Source: Paenibacillus sp. FSL R5-0623 | GTDB taxonomy: Bacteria > Bacillota > Bacilli > Paenibacillales > Paenibacillaceae | Reading direction: 5' to 3' | DNA length: 64,000 nt | Assembly: GCF_037974265.1 (NCBI RefSeq) | Contig: NZ_CP150233.1 | Coordinates: forward strand, 1,488,001 to 1,552,000 | Shown: positions 59,511-64,000 of the stretch, one piece after another | Layout: the number at the start of each line of letters is the position of its first letter | Position numbering within the stretch: the stretch's first letter is position 1 | Program-made: the position numbers and the translations under genes | The notes under the pieces: generated by a model | The model's input: only the letters and a program-made list of their open reading frames with translations | What the model was told of the DNA's origin: nothing | The model's database searches: none

Positions 59511-59682
59511 TTAATCGCTGAGTTTCCATTCATTGATGAGTGGAAAACGGGGGAACCAACAGAATGCGCTGTCCAGGACAGTAGGCATTCATGGGGTGAA
59601 TTTTCCGGTGACAGCCGGAAATAGGGCGACTCTCGCGCCCGAATCCGTCAGCTAACCTCGTAAGCGTTAAAGGGAGAGGCAA
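59511..59682 (+). promoter_or_regulatory. c-di-AMP riboswitch (ydaO-yuaA type)
   Basis: All conserved blocks of the aptamer are in order: GGGGGAACC at 59549, ATGGGGTGAATT at 59591, a CCGG-capped hairpin, AATAGGGCGAC, CGCCCGAATCCGTCAGC, TAACCTCGTAAGCG and AGGGAGAGGC. Binding of c-di-AMP normally favours a downstream terminator, here at 59727-59768, switching the gene off. Regulated genes of this class handle potassium, osmolytes or cell-wall remodelling. Confidence 0.94.
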
Positions 59683-59726
59683 CAAGCCGTACGCTGGTTC
59701 ATGGTGTTTTCGCCATGGGTTCTTTA

Positions 59727-59768
59727 AGAAGCGTTCGGGAGGCCTTGGTCCCCCACGCTTCTTTTTTG
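59727..59768 (+). terminator. Riboswitch expression-platform terminator
   Basis: AAGAAGCGT pairs with ACGCTTCTT, extended by GGGA/TCCC inside, then six T, 28 bases before the ATG of the controlled gene. A CATGG...CCATG hairpin at 59700-59717 lies between aptamer and terminator and may take part in the switch. Confidence 0.85.
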
Positions 59769-59796
59769 TTGTCTTTTCACGCCAAGGGAGGAACGA

Positions 59797-60195
59797 ATGA
59801 TGGATACTGAGATGATCTTAGTGACTGCTCCAAATGAAGCAGGACGCAAATTTATCAAATTGCTGATGTACAAAAAAATGCCCTTTGCCGTTCTAACCAA
59901 CAGTGCAGGGGAAGAGCGCAGACTCCGTAGAATCGGAGTAGAACATGTCATTCGCATGAACACGGCTGCAGCTCAAAAATGGTTTTTGCCGCAGGGCAGC
60001 GTAGGCAACGTGTTTATTTTCGAGAACAGCCTGAATCTGACCTGTCGTTATTTACAGATCTGCCGTTCATGGACTTCGAAATCTCTGTGCGTTATTACGG
60101 AGCAGAGTCATCCTAAGGGTATCTATCGGGGCATGGGCGCAGACCGGATTGTATATTCGCTCAATGGGGAAGTTGGCTTTCTCCTCAATGGTTAA
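59797..60195 (+). CDS. Rossmann-like protein under c-di-AMP riboswitch control
   Basis: 132 residues, soluble, no signal peptide. A beta-alpha-beta start MILVTAPNEAGRKFIKLLMYKKMPFAVLTNS and later VEHVIRMN and GADRIVYSLNG suggest an NAD-binding or RCK/TrkA-N-like fold, but the glycine motif is not classical (TAPNEAG). Ribosome site AAGGGAGG. No family name recognised. Control by c-di-AMP and the fold hint at a link to potassium or osmotic balance; this is inference. Confidence 0.6.
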   Translation: MMDTEMILVTAPNEAGRKFIKLLMYKKMPFAVLTNSAGEERRLRRIGVEHVIRMNTAAAQKWFLPQGSVGNVFIFENSLNLTCRYLQICRSWTSKSLCVITEQSHPKGIYRGMGADRIVYSLNGEVGFLLNG

Positions 60196-60266
60196 TGCCA
60201 TAGCTTGTGATTGCTCAGGTGTAAGGTGCCTGTTATAATTGAATGTATCGATAAACGGAAGTTTGA

Positions 60267-60301
60267 GGAGACTCATGCAGGATGGTGAGTCTTCTTTTTT
60301 A
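60267..60301 (+). terminator. Terminator of the riboswitch gene
   Basis: GAGACTCA and TGAGTCTTC pair across ten bases, followed by six T. Confidence 0.75.
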
Positions 60302-60316
60302 TGGTTTCTATAGGTT

Positions 60317-60483
60317 GTTCAAAAAGTCCGCTTTTGATTACGAAGGATGCCTAGTGGCATCATCAGCATCGAATATGAAATTCAGCCGAAATGTCCGTTG
60401 CTCACGTAGTTTTCTCTACGCTCCGCTACTCCATTTCTAGCTTCATTCCATCTTCTCGGTACTGAAAACCAGACTTTTTGAAC
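60317..60483. repeat. MITE-like element with 12-bp terminal inverted repeats
   Basis: 167 bases bounded by GTTCAAAAAGTC (60317-60328) and its exact inverse GACTTTTTGAAC (60472-60483). No ORF. Internal imperfect hairpins include GATGCCTAGTGGCATC and GTAGTTTTCTCTAC. The first 35 bases are found inverted at 38799-38843, so it is a dispersed repeat. It could be moved by a transposase in trans. Confidence 0.7.
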
Positions 60484-60529
60484 TGAATTAGGATCAGGAA
60501 TCACCTGTGGCTTACAAGGAGGAATTGGC

Positions 60530-61213
60530 GTGCCGGATGTAGGTGGATTGAAATGGTTGTTTTTTGATGTTGGAGATACACTGGTGGATGAATGGGAGCC
60601 GGTTGATGATATTATCGGACAGTTCGTCCGCGAAGCCTGTGCATTGGGGTATCCGGTGAAGATTGAGGCGGTACGCGAACTGTTCGCGAACTGTTACCAG
60701 AAATATGAGCAATGGCCGATGAGAGTGGCGATTCGCACATTCGTTGAAGACGAGGGACACCAGAAGCAGATTCAGGACAAGCTGAAGTTTCAAAAAGATC
60801 TTGAACGTCCTTTTCCATCAGCGGATTACGTTCTTCAGCAGTTGTCACGGCATTATCGCATTGGCATTATTGCCAATCAGAGTCCTGGTACGGAAGAGAG
60901 ACTGGAGAGTTACGGACTGCGGAAGTATGTTGATGTTCTGGCGTGTTCGGCTGAAGAAGGAGTGTCCAAGCCAGACCCTGAGTTATACACTGTGGCCTTG
61001 AAACAGGCCGGTTGTGAACCGGAGGAAGCCGTCATGATCGGCGATCGGATCGATAACGACATTATACCTGCTCGGAAGCTGGGCATGCGTACGATTCGAA
61101 TGTTGCAGGGTTACGGAAGATTCCAGCCAGAACTATCGGATAACCAACGTGCGGACTGGACTGTTGATTCATTGGATCAACTCCTGCCGTTACTGATACC
61201 AAATCAGGATTAG
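60530..61213 (+). CDS. HAD-family hydrolase
   Basis: 227 residues, HAD subfamily IA. Motif I FFDVGDTLVDEW (two Asp partly replaced: DVGDT), motif II IIANQSPG, Lys in GVSKPDPELY, motif IV MIGDRIDNDI. Phosphatase or dehalogenase-like activity is expected; substrate unknown. GTG start with AAGGAGG 7 bases upstream. Confidence 0.88.
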   Translation: MPDVGGLKWLFFDVGDTLVDEWEPVDDIIGQFVREACALGYPVKIEAVRELFANCYQKYEQWPMRVAIRTFVEDEGHQKQIQDKLKFQKDLERPFPSADYVLQQLSRHYRIGIIANQSPGTEERLESYGLRKYVDVLACSAEEGVSKPDPELYTVALKQAGCEPEEAVMIGDRIDNDIIPARKLGMRTIRMLQGYGRFQPELSDNQRADWTVDSLDQLLPLLIPNQD

Positions 61214-61272
61214 ATGATTGTTTATTGGAGTTTGAGTTTTACTATAAAAGGAAACACCTTGCTGTATTTCAA

Positions 61273-61325
61273 TAAAAAAGGCTGATCAACTTGGTATAGC
61301 ATACCGGAGTTGATCAGCCTTTTTA
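61273..61325. terminator. Bidirectional terminator
   Basis: AAAAAAGGCTGATCAACT pairs with AGTTGATCAGCCTTTTT; it serves the convergent HAD and mntH genes. Confidence 0.9.
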
Positions 61326-61348
61326 GTATTTAATCGATAAGAACGAGA

Positions 61349-62701
61349 TTAGAATAACCGAATCGTCTGAATGATCAGATATACATTCAGCACAACGATA
61401 ATCGCGGCAATGAACCATGAGATGATTTTGAGCCACAATTTGTTGGCGAATGCACCCATGCTTTTTTTATCACTCGTGAACATCACCAGGGGAATTACAG
61501 CAAAGGGCAATTGAAGCGACAGCACGACCTGGCTCAAAATGAGTAGTTCTTCTGTGCCATGCTCTCCTGCAATGGCTGTCACAATTACCGCCGGGATGAT
61601 GGCGATCAGACGTGTGACCAGTCTGCGCAGCCAAGCCGGAATCCGAATGTTCAGGAAACCTTCCATAACGATCTGCCCAGCAAGTGTACCTGTAAGGGTA
61701 GAGTTCTGACCTGATGCTAACAGCGCCACACCGAACAGGATACTGGCAACCGTAGTACCCAATAGAGGTGTCAGCAGATGATAAGCATCTGCGATCTCGG
61801 CAACCTGCGTCATACCAGCACTGTGGAATACAGCAGCAGATACGATCAGGATGGCTGCATTGATGAACAGGGCCAGTGTCAACGCGATTGTAGAATCCAT
61901 GGTCGAGTACCGAATGGCTTCTTTTTTGCCCTGTGGTGTCTGTTCAATCTGACGGGTCTGTACAATGGAAGAATGCAGGTACAGATTATGCGGCATCACG
62001 GTTGCTCCGATAATACCAATGGCGATATAGAGCATAGCCGGGTTTTGCAGAATCTCAACATTGGGTACAAAACCATGGAGAACACCGCCCATATCCGGTT
62101 TTGCCAGAAACAGATCAATCCCGAAGCAGAGGGCGATGGTTGCCATCAGCACAATGACGAGAGTTTCCAGAGCGCGGAAGCCTTTGTTTTGCAGTACAAG
62201 AATCAGGAGTACATCAACTGCGGTGATGATAACGCCGTATAACATGGGGATGTTAAATAACAGCTTTAATGCGATGGCAGAACCAATGACTTCAGCCAGA
62301 TCGGTGGCTGCAATGGCAAGCTCACACAGTATCCATAACATCATGACAACAGGCATGCTGAATCGTTCACGACAGGCTTGAGCCAGATCCCGTCCAGTGA
62401 CGATGCCGAGCTTGCCAGCCAGCGACTGAAGGACAACGGCCATCAGGTTCGAGAGCAAAATGACGGATAACAAGGTATACCCAAACTGTGAACCGCCTGC
62501 AATATCTGTTGCCCAGTTCCCGGGGTCCATGTAACCTACGGCAACAAGGTATCCTGGGCCTACAAAAGCGAGGAATTTCTTCCACCATGCAGCATTCTGC
62601 GGAACTTTCATCGAGCTATGTGCTTCTCCAAGGGAAGGGGCCATGCCCGCAGTAGACAATGTTTCTCTTGAAGGAGCGTTGAACGGATTTTTTTTACTCA
62701 T
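61349..62701 (-). CDS. mntH: Nramp-family manganese/divalent metal transporter
   Basis: 450 residues, 11 membrane segments, proton-coupled Mn(II) uptake. The two metal-site motifs are intact: DPGNWATD in helix 1 and [10 protein letters not shown] in helix 6. Start ATG 62701 ([13 protein letters not shown]) has AGGTGAT 6 bases upstream; the open frame to 62761 lacks a site. No certain MntR box was found upstream. Confidence 0.93.
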   Translation of the reverse strand: MSKKNPFNAPSRETLSTAGMAPSLGEAHSSMKVPQNAAWWKKFLAFVGPGYLVAVGYMDPGNWATDIAGGSQFGYTLLSVILLSNLMAVVLQSLAGKLGIVTGRDLAQACRERFSMPVVMMLWILCELAIAATDLAEVIGSAIALKLLFNIPMLYGVIITAVDVLLILVLQNKGFRALETLVIVLMATIALCFGIDLFLAKPDMGGVLHGFVPNVEILQNPAMLYIAIGIIGATVMPHNLYLHSSIVQTRQIEQTPQGKKEAIRYSTMDSTIALTLALFINAAILIVSAAVFHSAGMTQVAEIADAYHLLTPLLGTTVASILFGVALLASGQNSTLTGTLAGQIVMEGFLNIRIPAWLRRLVTRLIAIIPAVIVTAIAGEHGTEELLILSQVVLSLQLPFAVIPLVMFTSDKKSMGAFANKLWLKIISWFIAAIIVVLNVYLIIQTIRLF

Positions 62702-63041
62702 ACGATAATCACCTGACTTTGAATTATTGATTTGGAAATATATGCGGGACAATTCGCTCATGATATATCTAAATTTTTATGTTTATTGTTACATTGTACT
62801 CCTTCAATTGTTTTTGTCTAGTGCAACTTTTATGTATCAGCACAAAATTTCGGTTCCAGCTTGTAGATGTCCCTTCGTATATTACCCAACCGTGGGGAAA
62901 ATACAGCCATGGCATTGAAATGCATGAAAATAATAAAGTTGTAAAAGCTGATAAAGATACAAAATTGCGTTTCAAAATGAGCCAGAAGTTTAAATTGAAA
63001 GGAAGGCAATAAAAACTATATGGATAAGGGAGAGATTCTTA
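62702..63041. other. Intergenic between mntH and ohr
   Basis: 340 bases, AT-rich, divergent promoters expected. TTGCACTAGACAA at about 62818 (minus strand) is a weak MntR-like palindrome. A frame at 62779-63012 (77 codons) lacks a ribosome site and known homology and is not called. Confidence 0.35.
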
Positions 63042-63461
63042 ATGGAAGCTTTATATACAGCAGTAGCGACAGTTAAAGGTGGACGTACAGGTTCCGTGAC
63101 TTCTTCGGATGGCGTTCTCAAGCATGATCTGAAAATGCCAAAAGAGCTTGGTGGCTCCGGTGGTGAAGGTACTAACCCTGAGCAGCTTTTTGCCGCTGGA
63201 TATGGGGCATGTTATGAAAGTGCCCTCGCCAATGTAGCACGCAAAGCAGGTGTGAAATTGGAGGATGTGGTCGTTACAAGTAACGTATCCATTGGTAAAG
63301 ACCCTGCGGATGATGGTTTCCAGCTGTCTGTTCGTCTGGACGTTAGCATGCCTGGTGTAGATCACAGCCAAGCAGAGGAACTGGCCCGCAAGGCGCATGA
63401 TTTCTGTCCATATTCCAAAGCAACACGCGGCAACATTGATGTTGTTTTAAACGTAGTCTAA
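63042..63461 (+). CDS. ohr: Organic hydroperoxide resistance protein (Ohr/OsmC)
   Basis: 139 residues, thiol peroxidase that detoxifies fatty-acid and other organic hydroperoxides. Both active cysteines are present: GYGACYESAL and HDFCPYSKATRGN. AAGGGAG upstream. In relatives it is repressed by OhrR; no ohrR gene or clear box lies here. Confidence 0.93.
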   Translation: MEALYTAVATVKGGRTGSVTSSDGVLKHDLKMPKELGGSGGEGTNPEQLFAAGYGACYESALANVARKAGVKLEDVVVTSNVSIGKDPADDGFQLSVRLDVSMPGVDHSQAEELARKAHDFCPYSKATRGNIDVVLNVV

Positions 63462-63528
63462 GATTTGACTCCCGGCAAGTAAAGGGAACATATAGAGCAG
63501 GGTATCCCAGATACCTGATGTTCGACTA

Positions 63529-63558
63529 CAAGGCCCTGCTGGCAATCGGCAGGGTTTT
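63529..63558 (+). terminator. Terminator of ohr
   Basis: CCCTGC and GCAGGG pair around TGGCAATCG, followed by TTTTG. Confidence 0.65.
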
Positions 63559-63671
63559 GTGTTGATTATCATATTAGGACATGATGCAGGAGATTGGATG
63601 CCAGATCGCGTACTATTTTACATAATTGCACTCCCACTTCATGCTACACATTCCATAAAGGGGGAACAAAG

Positions 63672-63917
63672 ATGAGTATTGAAGAGATGATTGAGCGGCG
63701 ATTTGTGTGTACGAAATGCAGAGGCACGGATTGTAACATTAAGGAAGTTTCCATGTCAGGAGCAGGCCTGAGCAAGATGTTCGATATACAGCATAACCAC
63801 TACCTGTTCGTGGCTTGTGCTTCCTGCGGGTATGTTGAAGTGTTTGATCCGGATGTCTTGAAAGGGAAAAAACAGGGGCAGGTAGGGACTATTCTGGATA
63901 TTCTGTTTGGCGGGTAG
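63672..63917 (+). CDS. Zinc-ribbon protein
   Basis: 81 residues, matches the nucleic-acid-binding zinc-ribbon family (PF09855 type): CTKCRGTDC near the start and CASCGYVEVFD near residue 55, giving a four-Cys zinc site. ATG 63672 has AAGGGGG 7 bases upstream; a longer frame from 63594 is unsupported. Function unknown. Confidence 0.75.
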   Translation: MSIEEMIERRFVCTKCRGTDCNIKEVSMSGAGLSKMFDIQHNHYLFVACASCGYVEVFDPDVLKGKKQGQVGTILDILFGG

Positions 63918-64000
63918 ACATGCGCGAGTTGACATTGAACTGAATTTTCTTTAATATAACTTAGTACTGAGTAGTGTCATTGCATGAACCAAATTTGAAT

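Noticed and set aside
62800..62835. MntR operator before mntH
   Set aside because: TTGCACTAGACAA resembles a metal-regulator palindrome only loosely; symmetry is poor.
62779..63012. 77-codon frame upstream of ohr
   Set aside because: No ribosome site and no known motif; the C-terminal part is Lys-rich and AT-biased. Kept as unassigned intergenic DNA.
63462..63671. OhrR operator near ohr
   Set aside because: No TACAATT-AATTGTA palindrome on either side of the gene.

Overview
The window is a chromosomal segment from a Gram-positive, endospore-forming member of the Bacillales, most likely Paenibacillus. Evidence for this: Gram-positive lipoprotein signals; S-layer-homology repeats on a beta-lactamase-like protein; the spore cortex protein CmpA; LolA-like YdcC; strong AGGAGG ribosome sites with frequent TTG/GTG starts; and the order ydcC-alr-mazE-mazF-tex-cmpA-sprT-tRNA known from Bacillus, here without the sigB operon. 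I see no phage, transposase gene or CRISPR array.

Layout. 0-7.5 kb: end of rhaD, a KimA-type potassium importer, a sugar ABC importer (two permeases and a binding lipoprotein, no ATPase), an Imm17-like small membrane protein. 7.5-12.6 kb: glycine betaine importer OpuA, whose permease carries two binding domains in tandem, divergent from a GbsR-like repressor. 12.6-20 kb: a Btr-like AraC regulator with a Fur box, a DUF5050-type secreted protein, a Gfo/Idh/MocA oxidoreductase, an RpiR regulator and an ABC-2 exporter. 20-23 kb: an HSP90-family ATPase coupled to a helical-repeat protein. 23-30 kb: SLH beta-lactamase-like protein, XRE/DUF3169 pair, MFS transporter divergent from an SgrR-type regulator. 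30-40 kb: the conserved alr/mazEF/tex/cmpA/sprT block with an alpha-galactosidase where sigB sits in Bacillus. 40-45 kb: tRNA genes interrupted by ArsR, flavin reductase, MgtC, HAD and DeoR genes. 45-58.5 kb: a complete urea module, ureABCFGD divergent from urtABCDE, plus a second ureF, lying between two direct copies of tRNA-Leu(GAG). 58.5-64 kb: glutathione peroxidase, a c-di-AMP riboswitch in front of an unnamed Rossmann-like gene, HAD hydrolase, MntH, Ohr and a zinc-ribbon protein.

How the parts work together. Urea is imported by UrtABCDE and hydrolysed by urease; two exact GlnR/TnrA boxes in the shared divergent region tie both operons to nitrogen status. There is no ureE; UreG instead has histidine-rich ends. 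KimA, OpuA and the c-di-AMP riboswitch gene all point to potassium and osmotic homeostasis. Alr and YdcC concern the cell wall and spore; MazEF is the mRNA-interferase toxin-antitoxin pair.

The most notable signals are the tRNA-Leu-bracketed urea island, the HSP90-plus-helical-repeat operon, the riboswitch-controlled orphan gene, the tandem OpuAC domains, and an intergenic repeat (two copies) whose outer stem pairs in both copies although its sequence differs.
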